From assembly GCA_025594325.1 (NCBI GenBank), contig JANHCV010000012.1, positions 558,001 through 622,000 on the forward strand: 64,000 bases of DNA. The letters run 5' to 3'. The notes under the pieces were generated by a model. It did no database searches, was not told the origin of the DNA, and saw nothing but the letters and a program-made list of their open reading frames with translations. Origin of the DNA: Blastocladiella emersonii ATCC 22665. Its lineage: Eukaryota > Blastocladiomycota > Blastocladiomycetes > Blastocladiales > Blastocladiaceae. This document shows, one piece after another, positions 20,515 to 31,583 of the stretch (position 1 is the stretch's first letter; the number at the start of each line of letters is the position of its first letter). The position numbers and the translations under genes are program-made.

Positions 20515-21971
20515 ATGAAGCTAATTCAACCTCGAATTCCGGATTGTGTGCTTGAGCTCGTGCTGTGCAACGCGGTTCAGCTCTCATGCCCACCCGACAT
20601 CAACGAGATTCTGCAGTACTCGAGCGTTCTGCCATCCGCGCGCGCACACGATGTCCAGCGTGCCGTTGTGCAGCAGCTTTTTCTGATCTCGATGGACGAG
20701 GCGAGCATGGCTGGCCAGCTTTATGTGCTTGATATTTGGCACCGCTCGGGCCGCCCGCTTGAGTACTCAGGCGCCGCGTTCGGAAACAACATGCCTTACA
20801 AGTCAGCGAAGTGGTGGCGCTCCTCGGGCCTCCCGCTCCCCGAGTGCGAAGTCGCGAAGTGGATCTTTGTACACTTCAACGGCAAGGGGGCCCCCGACGA
20901 CTATCGCCACACCGTTGTACGTAACCTGCTAGTGTCAAGGAAAACCATGAAACAACGTTGACTGAACGATGCTCTACGTTTGGATAGCCGCTCAAGCCCA
21001 CTGCCAACCCTCCCGGTGATGCGGACATCCTTTCATGGTCATCAAACTCTCCTATATTCCCTTCCCATTGTCGGCTGAATAACCGACGCATGACCGAGGC
21101 TGGGGCTGCTGGGGTCTTAGGCAACTGGAAAAGCTGGAATGGCGAACGCCTGCAGGATATCGCTCTCAACTGCTGCGATATCACGCACCCGGTCTTTCAT
21201 GCGATGCAGCTTCCAGCCGACGTCGTTTCGCTTCAGCTCAGCAACAACTGGATTACGATCGACGCCGGGTCCAAGCCGTTTCACTTTCCTGCGCAGCTGA
21301 GCATCCTCAAGCTCAATGAATGTCGTCTTCAAGGTGACCTCCCAACCGAAAATCTCTTCCGTGCGTTGCCACCCACCCTCAACGTGCTTGATCTCTCCCT
21401 CAACAACCTTAGCGGTCGCGCCGCGTCCGCTCTAGCCACGCACCTCCCGCAGAACCTCAAGGAGTTGTTTTTATTGGACTGCCAGCTCAACTCGGACAAT
21501 GTCGCGGCCCTCGCTCAAAACTTGCCTGCGGGCCTGACGGACCTGTACCTGGGCAAAAATCGGTTTACCCACGCGGGTGTCACCGCGCTTGCTGGCTCTC
21601 TTCCTCGCACTCTCCAGTCGCTCAACCTCTCCAATAATCCGCTTTGCGGCAGCAACAACAACGCCGGTATCGTCCATCTGGCCAACGCTCTGCCAAAGTC
21701 GCTTACTTGGCTCGGCCTGTCCAACACCAGTGTTTGCGGAACGGGTCTTATCGCGTTGCTGGCCAACTTGTCGCCCAATTTCAAGATCCTCTCAGTCAAC
21801 CATGTTTCGGCTACGCGTGCAGAGCTCAAGACGGCCTTCGAGTCCCTGACTCCGACCCACTGGAAATCGTGCACTTTCAACGTCAGTCCCGCTTTTGACT
21901 CGGCGACGGGGGCTGATATCGACCGTGACGAGCTCAAGGCCATGCGCCCGCCCAATGGTCGTCTGCGCTGA
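20515..21971 (+). CDS. F-box-like/ankyrin-like/LRR family protein, copy D
   Basis: Exons 20515-20916 and 20988-21971 join in phase 0 over a 71-nt GTACGT...GATAG intron; 461 aa. Exon 1 has the F-box-like start IPDCVLELVLCNAV and ankyrin-like VLDIWHRSGRPLEYSG and KWWRSSGLPLPECEV. Exon 2 opens with the family motif NPPGDADIL and carries RI-type LRRs (LNVLDLSLNNLSG, LKELFLLDCQLN, LTDLYLGKNRFT, LQSLNLSNNPL). No lesion is seen, so this is one of the intact members. Confidence 0.8.
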
Positions 21972-22305
21972 TTTAGAATCGACCGTGAACGTCGTTGTTG
22001 TTTTGTTCTTGATTTTTCTCAACTGTGTTGTTTTTTGATTTTTCTCAATATACTCTTCGCATCGCATTTCTCACTCATGTTGTTTAGCCTAGCAACACCA
22101 ACATCAACGCGGAGAACGCTCAGATGCGAGGTAGCCGCCTGTCGCGAGTTCATAAAAATTCCTGCTATCCGAAAACCGCCCTTCACCACGCCATGCGCGG
22201 CTGCATCGCCACACTAACGGATGTGGAGAGCTCTAGGACAGCGGATGTCCGGTTGATCACATTGATCACGCCGCGCGCCGCGTTCTCTGCAACGGTTGAC
22301 CGCGT

Positions 22306-22540
22306 AATCGAGGGCGAAAGCCCTCTTTTTAGACCGCGTTGCGGCCGGGGAGGCTGTCGACGCTCACGTGAGCATGTCTCCTTCTGGTCATGTGAATGTC
22401 CTCGAAACGCGTGACAGACGCGTCGTTTGTCATCTGACCGGTGTGGCGCAACGCGTTCTCGCCGGGCACGTGACCCACTTCGGCCTAACCCGCGGAACCT
22501 CGGCGCTTGACGCCGGCCAGTGAAGGTCAAGCGGGGTGCG
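22306..22540 (+). repeat. direct repeat L1, begins with a hairpin (candidate element left end)
   Basis: Starts AATCGAGGGCGAAAGCCCTC, a hairpin of 6-7 bp stem. The following about 220 bp match 31206-31430 in the same orientation, including ACGCGTGACAGACGCGTCGT and an inverted motif I site. Similarity stops sharply at the hairpin on the left side, so the hairpin marks a boundary. Confidence 0.65.
22442..22456 (-). promoter_or_regulatory. motif I, inverted, inside repeat L1
   Basis: TGTGGCGCAACGCGT, the exact reverse complement of ACGCGTTGCGCCACA. No minus-strand gene follows it, so here it is simply part of the repeat. Confidence 0.5.
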
Positions 22541-23084
22541 AGACACCGACCCGCGACCAGGCTCGCGATACTCCACGCACATGAACGCGTGAGAGATGCA
22601 CAAACACGTCGTGTCGCCAGCGGAGCCCGGGCTTGGTGTGCGTGTTGGGAAACGGAGCCCGTGCTCGGCGTACGTGCTTGGACGACGCGGGTCACCTTCG
22701 AGCCGTTAGCACGGGCTCGTTGACGGATGCGGGCGCGAGGTCAATGGTCGCGCTCTGAGCGACTTGCAAGGCCCCATGAGTGTTTACAGTGAGGACCGCG
22801 AGCTCGAGAGGTCCGCTTGAGGAGAACCTTGCGTCAGATGTCATTTCTGGCAAAGGTTTAGTTTGCGCAGCTCGTGCGCATCATGAACTAAGTGTGCCGG
22901 AGCCCGCTGACTTCGCGAGGTCGGTTCTCTCGCTCGACCTCGCCGAGGACGCGCAGGGTATCGCGGGTGGAACACTTTCCACGGACGGGTCGCTTCATGA
23001 CGCGGGTTCGCCGGACGTGGCGCCGCGTGTGGGCGTCTTCGTAAGCGGATCGCTGGAACTCGCTGTGTGTCACTGACAGGAAGC

Positions 23085-23720
23085 ACTCGAGCTTCCGCTC
23101 CGAGCTGCGGGGCACCCTCGCCGCCATCGTGTCCGCTCGCCGCGGCGCCCAGCTCACTTACACGCTGAACAACGAGGGCGTTGTCGACGCGGCGCGCTTT
23201 GAGGCGGCACACGCGCATCCGCCCAAGCGAACCTCTTTCTGCAAATTCGCTCCTGTGCTTCCAGCTCCGTGCGCTCGCGAGCCAGCTGATGACCCGTACC
23301 CGTCTACACCAGTACTGGCCGCACCGCTACAAGTCACCCATCCGCGCCAAGTGCCTCAAGACTGGTGTCGAGGTCGCCTACACGCAGGCGCACGCGTTCG
23401 CGTGTCCCGCTTCGCGCGCACTCGTCCCGGCGGTGTTCAACGACGACGCTTCCCGCATCAGCAGCGCCCTCGCGGTGCTCGCCGAGGTCGAGATCGGCGG
23501 CGGCCTCCACGCAAGCGTCGCCGGCTCGCTCGGCGAGCAGCTCAGCAGCTCAAACCGTATCAAACGTACCGCGGCCGCCGTCATGGACGCGCCGGTCGCC
23601 GCATGGTTCAAGCTGCATGGTTCAAGCGGATGTACAACCACCTACGCGAGCTCATCGACCCGCGTCTCGTACTCCCCGCCGCGACGGCCATCGCCTCGAG
23701 CGCCGTGCGGTAGCATACTT
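23085..23720 (+). pseudogene. decayed coding sequence, family unknown
   Basis: Protein-like segments in successive frames: SELRGTLAAIVSARRGAQLT, LASQLMTRTRLHQYWPHRYK, CLKTGVEVAYTQAHAFAC, LGEQLSSSNRIKRTAAAV and MYNHLRELIDPRLVLPAA. The order is coherent but no single frame or clean introns join them. A 15-bp tandem repeat (GCGCTTTGCTGCGAC) lies at about 23820-23849. It lies within the candidate element 22306-24035. Confidence 0.35.
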
Positions 23721-23975
23721 GGCGCCCGCGCTGCAACGCGATCGCTGATGCCGCGCCTGTGGCCCATGACGGTGCCCTAACGCCACTCGACGCGAGCGAC
23801 CAGATGCACCGCCCTCCGGCGCGCTTTGCTGCGACGCGCTTTGCTGCGACGCACCGCTCTCCGACCCCGGCGGCAAGTACTGCCATAGCGACGAGGTTCA
23901 AGACTCGTTCAACAGGCGCTTACCCGCGATTCAAGCGTTTGCGCACCCGCACGGCGCCAGCGCCCAACGTGTCAC

Positions 23976-24035
23976 GGGCTTTAGCCCTCGATTGAAAACC
24001 AAACGCGAAGCGTTTATGTGGCTCAAGTATAATGG
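23976..24035 (+). repeat. direct repeat R1 with two hairpins (candidate element right end)
   Basis: GGGCTTTAGCCCTCGATT is the inverted partner of the L-repeat hairpin. It is followed by GAAAACC, a second hairpin (AAACGCGAAGCGTTT) and CAAGTATAAT. About 58 bp are nearly identical to 35227-35288. Similarity is lost on the left of the first hairpin. Confidence 0.65.
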
Positions 24036-24074
24036 CTACACGAACCCTCCTCGCTTCGTCACCTCTGGTCGGGC

Positions 24075-24089
24075 ACGCGTTGCGCCACA
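24075..24089 (+). promoter_or_regulatory. motif I before duplicated gene copy 1
   Basis: Exact ACGCGTTGCGCCACA, about 100-115 bp upstream of the ATG at 24191. GGCAGGCAGATCAG follows, a weak match to the TGACAGGCTGATCACG seen after other sites. Confidence 0.5.
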
Positions 24090-24190
24090 GGACTGATCTC
24101 GATTGGGGTGGCAGGCAGATCAGCCACTCCGGCTCGAGCTGATTTCTGCGACCGCTGGCCGAACGCACTCGTCCTCCCTCACCGGCAACC

Positions 24191-27100
24191 ATGAAGCAGA
24201 AGAAGAAATCGAAAAAGCCCGCAACTGGCGGCAATGCATCTGCCAAGGCCCCTGCCATTATGGAATCCACCCCGGGTGCCGTGATGCCGGCGACCCTGAC
24301 CTGTCGCACGCCGTACCGCGGGACCGCGTCGATAGCTTTCGCCCTTTCCGCGACCTGCCGCCGCGCGACTTGTTCCTCTACCACGACCCGTCCTTGCAGC
24401 CTGAGCTACGAGCTCTCCTGTGTGCCTGCGGCGACCTTTCCGAGCTTGCTCGCACCGTGTACGAGGCTGCGGCCAAGAGCGCGATGCCGACGCTTTAGTT
24501 TGTGCTCAACGACTGACAGTCCGAGATCCTGGCCCGAAACTTCCTCATGCTTCACGCCGTCGCCGCTGCCGCTACCGCTTCCGATGGCGAGCTTGATACT
24601 TCGACCCTCGTTCGCTACGTTGGTCAGCTCTGGTACTCGCTGGTACTCGACACGGACGTGCGCGAATTCTGGAACGGCCAGCTGCACGCATGCCTCGACA
24701 AGGACTGGCTCATCGACTCGCCCGCTTCGCCGCTTCGTGTCTTGAACGAAACGACGTTGCTCGAGCTTCCGCGCTGTTGGGCGGCCTGGCTCGAGGTCGG
24801 CTGGTCGGTTGAACAGCTTCTGGAGGAGCGGAACCGCAACTTTGCGTCGGAACAAGGCGGAATCTTGAACGGTGCGGCACATTTTGCTGAAAGGGCGGCC
24901 GAAACCGCTTGGACGATTAATTGGCAGTACCGCGGGGTTTTCGGCAATGCCGAGCAATCGCGCATCACGTGTAACGTCGAGCGCCTCGCGGAGTCGGGCG
25001 CCTTTGCTAGTGGCAGCTCCTTCCAGGCCGAGCATCCGCAAGTTGTCAACCCGACCATGCTTCTCGTTGCCAGCGACGGAAACTCATACTTTGCCAGAGT
25101 GGCGGGTCTCGTACCCGTACCCGCATTCGATCTGTTTCTTGGCCGCGGGGTTCCCGAGTCCGCCATGCTTGCCGAAATTACCGACTGGGTGGCTGCTCTC
25201 TTCTCAGCTCTCCGTCAAGATGACCCTCACCTCCGTGTCGCTTTCGTGCACGGCCACGCGGTCGCGGTCATGGAGGAGCTCGCCGCGGACCCGTCCATGC
25301 GGTTTGACGTCGTCAACACGGACAACCTGATTGACTCGTGCGGGCTTCTCACCATTCTTCTGCATGGATCGGCGCTCCTTGCTCACAACGGCGAAATTCC
25401 GAATCGCTCCCGGTTGCTTGCCCTCTCCCTCGCTTTTGATGTCGAAGACACTGACGATGTGGAACACTACGTTTTGCGCACAACAGGGCTTCCTTATCTC
25501 CTGTTGCCGGCGCTTATTGGGGTTACCGTGGCCGAAATTGTGAGCTCCGACGACCAAGCGACTTTCTTCCAGCACTTTGCGTGGAGCCGCGACCATCTCA
25601 CCAGCTACCCTTTCCGGCACCTTACTTTTGCAAAGGTCCCACACCCTACCGTTCCCTCATGCCTGGAACGCTCCAAGTATCTCTTCGATTCCCTCATGGA
25701 TTGCACTTGCAGCCTTGCCAAGCCTCCGCCGGGTGGTACGTCTCTCCCCCAGTTGCGCGAGCTCCTGAGCCGTGACTGACACCATTTTTTTGCTTGTGAT
25801 TATTTTAGTTTCCAACTTTGCGACCGTGCACGTATTCCCAAAGCTTTTGAGCTTCGCGCTTGCAAGTGGTCGCGTCGTGCTTTTGGGGTCAAAGCTCCAC
25901 AACTTGCCGAGCTGGCCCGAGGCCTACAACTACGTGTTCGACATGATTTCCATGTACGCGCGAACTCCGGGACTAGAGGAGGTATTTACCCCGATGGTTA
26001 CGTGTGGCTTCATCACCGACGCGAAAGTCGCGTCCCACTGCTGCCTTGAGCTGCTGGTCGCTGCTGGTCGCTGCTGACGAAATCTCGTCGCTTTCCAAGC
26101 CGTACCTTGTGCTTGAACTCATCCAGTCCGCGAAAACGTACCGGTATGAGAGTCTGTGTGTTGAACCTGTACATGGCTCCCCGCCGCGATTGCGCGTTCG
26201 ACCCAATGTTCCATCCGACTTGCTTGATGTCAAACTTTCGAAGCTCAAAACGACCAAGCTTGTCGTCTATCGCGAAGAAATGTCGACTGTGACGAGCGAC
26301 TCACCGCGCAAGCGGGAGCTGATCGGCGGCACACTTGTCCCTCTCTCGTCAGCGACCATCGTCCGAGCTCCGCTCAAGCCCTTGACGTCGCTTTTGAACG
26401 GTCTCATCCAGTCGCGCCCGTCTATCCCGCAGTCTGGCCCAGCGAGCCCGCTTGAGTGGCCCATCGCCGTGGAACTTGTGGTCGAAACCATTGATCTACT
26501 TGAAGTCGAGCTTCAATTCCAGCCGACGATGCTGCGAAAGTATTTCATTCCGCGACCAGGCAAGGCGTGGAGTACTTCACTTGGCACAGCGATTGTCACC
26601 GTGGACGGCGTACGCCAGATCATGCACTTGACCACGCCAGGCCGCGTGTACAACTTTAACATGGACTTCGAGACTGACCAGATGACGCTCTTTCTTGAAC
26701 GTGTCATGAATGTGGCAAGCGACTTGGGCCTCTTTCCCTCGCTTCCTCACATTGGCCGTCGCTTCCCAACGCCACCCGGACATCCAGTCATGCGGCACTC
26801 GATTCGCGCGGCCATTTGCAACGCTACGGACTTCGTTTCCTCAATGCTCCCGCCGAAGCCCGACGCCTCGCAAGGCGATGTCAGTGTACTTCGCTCGCTT
26901 GGGCTCTCGCCAGACTCAACTGCGGCTGCCTGGGCTATTGCGGCAATCGAACTCACTCGCTTAATTTTTACGGCGTTTGCTGACGGGATGCAGGGCGTCA
27001 CACTTTGTCAGCCGACGCGCCAGAAGCCAGCAGTTCTTCTATTTGATCGACTTGTCCTGATTCCTTCCGCTGGGCCAGGCATGATCCCAACCCCCGCGCT

Positions 27101-27428
27101 CGAGTGCAACGTGGCGATTGCGCCCGAAGTCGAAGGCTCCGACTTGGCACCGACAGGCCACTTGTTCAACGAGATCACGCGCGCTCTCGAGAGCCGCGTG
27201 TCCCTGCGCGAACTCCCACCCGAAGCGCCCGACCCGTTCCTGTCGCTCAGCTTCTTGCCCATGCCCGATCCTGTGCCCGAGACGGACTCACGGTTTGACG
27301 CTGCCTTGTACGCCTCGTTCCGTCCCAAGCTCGAGCGGGTGCTCGTCCTTCCTTTGTATCCGACCTGCTGCAGCGGGACGGACGTGCTTGGGTCGACGCA
27401 TGAGACGTTCTTGAACAAGGGTGTCTGA
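24191..27428 (+). pseudogene. large unidentified duplicated gene, copy 1 (two in-frame stops, 10-bp duplication)
   Basis: The main frame runs from about 24337 to 25735, then from 25809 to 27428 after a 73-nt GTACGT...TTTTAG intron that restores frame in phase 1 (PPGG|VSNFATV). Two problems remain. First, TAG (24496) and TGA (24514) interrupt the frame, unless the 63-nt GT-AG segment 24457-24519 is spliced out. Second, the 10-bp unit CTGCTGGTCG is doubled at 26051-26070, shifting the frame; with one unit the protein would read smoothly (CCLELLVAADE). The lysine-rich ATG at 24191 (MKQKKKSKKPATGG) is out of frame with the body. Copy 2 lies directly downstream with similar protein text throughout. 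I do not recognise the family: no transmembrane helix, signal or known catalytic motif stands out, and the predicted protein would exceed 1,000 residues. It is probably inactivated. Confidence 0.65.
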
Positions 27429-27942
27429 AAGATTTGGCTGCTCCCACCCTGGTCTAGTTGGAAATATGTACCTTACCTATAATAGTTGAATTTTCCGTTC
27501 ATTGTTGCATTTCCTCGTGAGCACAGTGTGGTTCGCGAACGAGTTGAGTGGAATCACTGCGAGGCACACTGCGGCGCAGGGCGTGTAGTTGAACCCGCTT
27601 TTGCGGACGCCACTGACGCACGAAACGTCAAAGGATCAGTTCCTCAAGCGAGGCCGGTACGATGCTGCGCTTGCTCGCTACATGTGCGGTCACTCCGTTG
27701 CATCGTCAGCAAATCCCTGCATCGCGGGAAAGGATTCCCACGGAGATCAATGCTACTCTGCTGGGTCATCACCTTTCACCGTTTTCGTGGCCATGAAGAG
27801 GATGAGACGAAAGGCGAGACGCGTCGCGATAACACGTGAGTGGCGCCACGCGGCTGTCCCGTGACGCCGGCTCCCACGCGTCGGGAGGATCGCATCGCGC
27901 CTTTCCTCGCTCTCATGTTATCTCTCGCTCACCCTTTCGCTC
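27429..27942. other. intergenic region between the duplicated gene copies
   Basis: About 510 bp. I see no gene or recognisable motif; a stretch near 27600-27830 has open frames but no family-like text. Confidence 0.4.
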
Positions 27943-30900
27943 ATGAATGCACCCAAAACCATGAAACTACCCGCAACTAGCGGTGAGAGGTCGGACTCTG
28001 CTATTATGCTCGACGCACCGGGCACGGCGGTCACAACGCCCCTGACGTGCCGCGCAGTATCGCGGGAACCGTGTTGCCGGGTATCGTCCGTTCCGCCACT
28101 CGCCGCCGCGCGACTTGCTTCTCTCCCACGTCTCGAGTCCGCGGCCGGAGTTGAGCGCGCTCGTGTGTGGCTGCGGCGACCTGGCCGAGGTTGCTCGCAC
28201 CGTATGGGAAGCCGCAACGAAGGGTTTCGCTGCGACGCTTTGCATTACGCTCAACGACTGGCAGCGAAGTCCTTTCTCGGAACTTGCTTATCATGCACGC
28301 AATCACGCTGACTTCGGACGATGAACTCGACGCGGACACACTCGCTCGCCACGTGGGACAGCCTTGGCACTCGACGGTTCTCGATCCGGATGTTCGCGAA
28401 TTCTGGAACGACCGGCTCCGCGAATGTATTACCAAGGACTGGCTCAATGAATCGAATGACTCGCCTTTGTGCGTCCTCGACTCTGCGACTCAACTCGAAC
28501 TCCGCCGTTGCTGGACCGCTTGGCTCGAGGTCGACTGGTCGGTCGAGACGCTCCTGGGAAAGCGTCCGCAGTATCACGAGTCGACTGGTGCCTCGGACGC
28601 GACTACCAGCAAGTCGCATTCGGACTCGGTCGTGGCCTTCATGGGCCGGGCTCACGGGCAGTACCGCGGCGTGCTCGATGGTGTCGAATATGCGCGCACC
28701 GCGTGCAATCTCGAGCGACTCGCCGAGTCGAGCGTGTTCACACAGGGTTCCGTCCTCGTTGTCAATCCCACGATGCTTCTGATCGGCATCGACAACTCGC
28801 CGTACTACGCCATCGACGCGAACTCGCTTCCGACAGACGCGTTCGATTTGTTTCTCGGCCGCGGGCTTCCCGAGTCGGCGATGCTCGCCGAACTCAGTGA
28901 GTGGATTGCGGCGCTTCGTTCCGGCATGCGCGGGAGCAACTCTCGCTTGCGTGTCACCCTTGCTCATGGCCATGCTGTTACCGTCATGGAGCAGCTCGCT
29001 GCCAACCCCGCTTCGCGCTTCGACGTCGTGGACACGAAAAATCTAATGGAATCGTGCGGCCTGCTCAGCATCCTGATCCACGGCTCAGTCTTGCTTCGTC
29101 ACAACGATGACGACGACAATTCGAAGGCATGCTTGCTCTCGTATTCGACGGCGACAGGAATTAGTGCCTCGATGGATCACGATTCCTATTTACGCCGGAT
29201 GACGGGACTTCCACACGAAGCGTTTCCGGCGCTCTTTGGCCTCGTTATTGTCGAGAAACTTCACCCCGAGCGCAAGTCGACGTGGTACCAGCACGCCGCC
29301 TGGGGCCTCGACCACTTGGACAAGCACAAATTGCGTTAACTCTCATTTTCCAAGCTTCCCCATCCATCAGTGCCGACAACGGTTGAGAAATCAACGTTCC
29401 TTATGGACGCATTGACCGGGTGCTTTCACCACGTTGCCCAGGAAAACGCAGAAAGTACGAGCAAGGAAGAAAAGTTGACAGCCGTTCCGCTCACACCGTC
29501 TGCGTAGTTACCAAATTCACCACAGCTACCTCTCTTCGAAAGTTGATCCAGTTTGCCGTAGGCTCCGGGCGAATCGGCTGGGCGGATCCAACTTTCGAAG
29601 ACATTTTTGCAGAGCCCGCTTTCCCATCTGGAACCCGTACCAGGACCGGGCCTTCGTTCTTCATGGAGGAGATTACGGCGAAGTGCATGGCTCGCCCAAG
29701 TTCCAGAACCGAGCTTGACTTTGCGGTCGAGCTCTCTGATTTCGCCTCGGAATCTCGCAGCTGCCTTCTTCAGCTTGTGGTTCCCGCTGACGATTCAACT
29801 TCTCCTCAACCTACTTACATGGCGCTGGATATTGTCGAGCCGCTACAAACCTGGCGCGTGGAGAGCCTCCAAATCGACCCGGTTTACGGTCATCCACCTC
29901 GCCTGCGCGTTTCGACCATGCTCCCGCCCTCGATGATTAACTATTTGTCACCGAAGACCATGCTCGGCGTGTGCCGCGAGCAGCTTACACCATCATTCCT
30001 GCCTAAGGCCGGGCGAACCCTCGTTGGTGGCAAGCTGTTCCCGCTCGCTTCTGCCTTCGTTTTTCAGTCGCCGCCTGGGAAATTCATCACGGTTACCGAT
30101 GCGCTGGTCGAGTCGCGTCCGCGTTTTAATGAGGCCTGCTTCCGTAATCCGCGCAATTGGCCGCTTCCCGTGGGCGAGGTCATCGAAAGGGCGGACAGAA
30201 TCGAAATCCACTTGAGCATTCCGCCCAGTGTGTCAGCCGCGACGGCCAAGTTTACGCTGCCAAAGCCTGCCGATGTGACCCTTCCAAGCTCTAGCGTGCC
30301 CGATATCTACCTCGGTATAGCAGCGCTTCTCATGGACGGTGTGCCCCAACCGATGCGCGTGACCTCGCCTGTGCGCGTAGTGAACGTGCAGGTCGCTCGC
30401 AAGCAGGGCCGCGTCGCGCTTACCCTCAAGCGCATCATGCACGTTCTCGTCGACAACCGTTTCTTCGCTGTCGGAACGCGGGCCGGTCGTAGGTTCCCTG
30501 TCTTGCTCACAAGTCGTACCGTGCAGCACGCAGTTCGCGCAGCTTGTGCCGCGGTGACAGACCTGGTCAACATCCTTCATCCGCCTTGCGCACATGTGGG
30601 ACGTGACGGAGCGAGGGTGCTACGCGAACTCGATCCCCAGTTCTTCGGCATGCCAGTGCGCCGGGGCGCTGCCGCCACCGTTGAAGTGATACGGCAAATC
30701 TTCGAGGCCTTCGCCAACGGGAACGAGGTGGTATCGATTCCCCTAGAGCACAGCAACCCCTTTGTTCTCATCCTTCTTGATCGAGTAGTCCTTCTGGGAT
30801 GATCCCAACGCCTGCGCTTGAGTGCACCTTGGCCACACTCTCGTTTGACTCTGGAGGCGAAATTCTCGCTCAATGTGGCCAGAACCTCAATTGTCGCATG

Positions 30901-31134
30901 CGCATGCATACGTTGTCGAAGGATGCCCTTACACCATACTCGCTCACCGCTTCCGCTTTCATGTCCTTGCCGGATCCCGTGCCCGAAACGGATCCGCGGT
31001 TTGGGACTGCGTTGTACCCTAACCTTCGCAGGTTCCTCAAGCGGGCGCTGCTCATTTCGGCCTATCCAGTGAGTGGCAGCGGAATGGACTTGCTCGGCCC
31101 AACGCTCAGGGCGTTCATGGCCAAGAGCGTCTAG
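27943..31134 (+). pseudogene. large unidentified duplicated gene, copy 2 (three lesions)
   Basis: Parallel to copy 1 along its length. The body begins in the frame of SPPRDLLLSHVSSP, ALVCGCGDLAEVARTVWEAA, then shifts by a 2-nt deletion relative to copy 1 near 28265. It continues in frame from GSEVLSRNLLIMH to 29336, where a TAA replaces the His codon of copy 1 (FRHLTF versus LR*LSF). Downstream, a 53-nt GTACGA...GCGTAG intron (29455-29507) joins to the second part in phase 1, as in copy 1. Near 30795 a 16-nt deletion relative to copy 1 creates a TGA at 30800; the C-terminus (MIPTPALEC ... LPDPVPETDPRFG) continues in another frame to 31134. Three independent lesions make this a pseudogene. Family not recognised. 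Confidence 0.7.
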
Positions 31135-31205
31135 TGGCGCTGTTGCTTCGATCTGCTGTGCCGCTCCGGGTTTCTGCCTTCTTGACTCTACTCTTCTCCT
31201 CCCTA

Positions 31206-31430
31206 AATCGAGGGCTAAAGCCCTCTTTCTAGACCGGGTCGCTGCCGGATAGGGTGCCGACGCTCACGTGAGCGCCATGCACGTGAGCGACCCGAAAACG
31301 CGTGACAGACGCGTCGTTTCTCATGTGACTGCTGTGGCGCAACGCGTCCTGGCCTTGCACGTGATCGGCCTCGGCCCAACCCGCGGAAGCGCCGCGCGGC
31401 GCCAACCAAGGGCGAACGGAGCGCGTTGCA
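31206..31430 (+). repeat. direct repeat L2, begins with a hairpin
   Basis: Starts AATCGAGGGCTAAAGCCCTC (stem GAGGGCT/AGCCCTC, 2-nt loop), 72 bp after the stop of duplicated copy 2. It matches repeat L1 over about 220 bp, including the inverted motif I. Confidence 0.65.
31333..31347 (-). promoter_or_regulatory. motif I, inverted, inside repeat L2
   Basis: TGTGGCGCAACGCGT, reverse complement of motif I, 127 bp inside the L2 hairpin (136 bp in L1). Confidence 0.5.
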
Positions 31431-31583
31431 CCGACTCGCGTGCTTCGCGAGCTTCTGAGTTCAAGAGGATCGGAGCGATGTGAACGTAGGAGGACGAAAA
31501 GTACATCTTTGTGCGGGAGGAAAGAAGAGTCTGCGCGAGTCTGCGCGAGGGGAATGAACAGAGTCGGGGCGGGAGCGAGTGCA

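Larger units (their letters stand above)
22306..24035 (+). mobile_element. candidate non-autonomous Helitron2/Helentron-like element
   Basis: Bounded on the left by the L1 hairpin and on the right by an inverted copy of the same 18-bp sequence (GGGCTTTAGCCCTCGATT at 23976) followed by a second hairpin (AAACGC-GAA-GCGTTT) and the block ending CAAGTATAAT. The same two ends flank the helicase-bearing element at 31.2-35.3 kb. No helicase is found inside. A 5' inverted repeat at the terminus with its partner lying inside the 3' hairpin is the asymmetric layout described for Helentrons; the assignment is inference. Confidence 0.45.

Noticed and set aside
24490-24520. Stop-codon reassignment (TAG/TGA read as sense)
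   Set aside because: All intact genes end normally with TAA, TGA or TAG and need no readthrough; local decay or an intron explains these stops.
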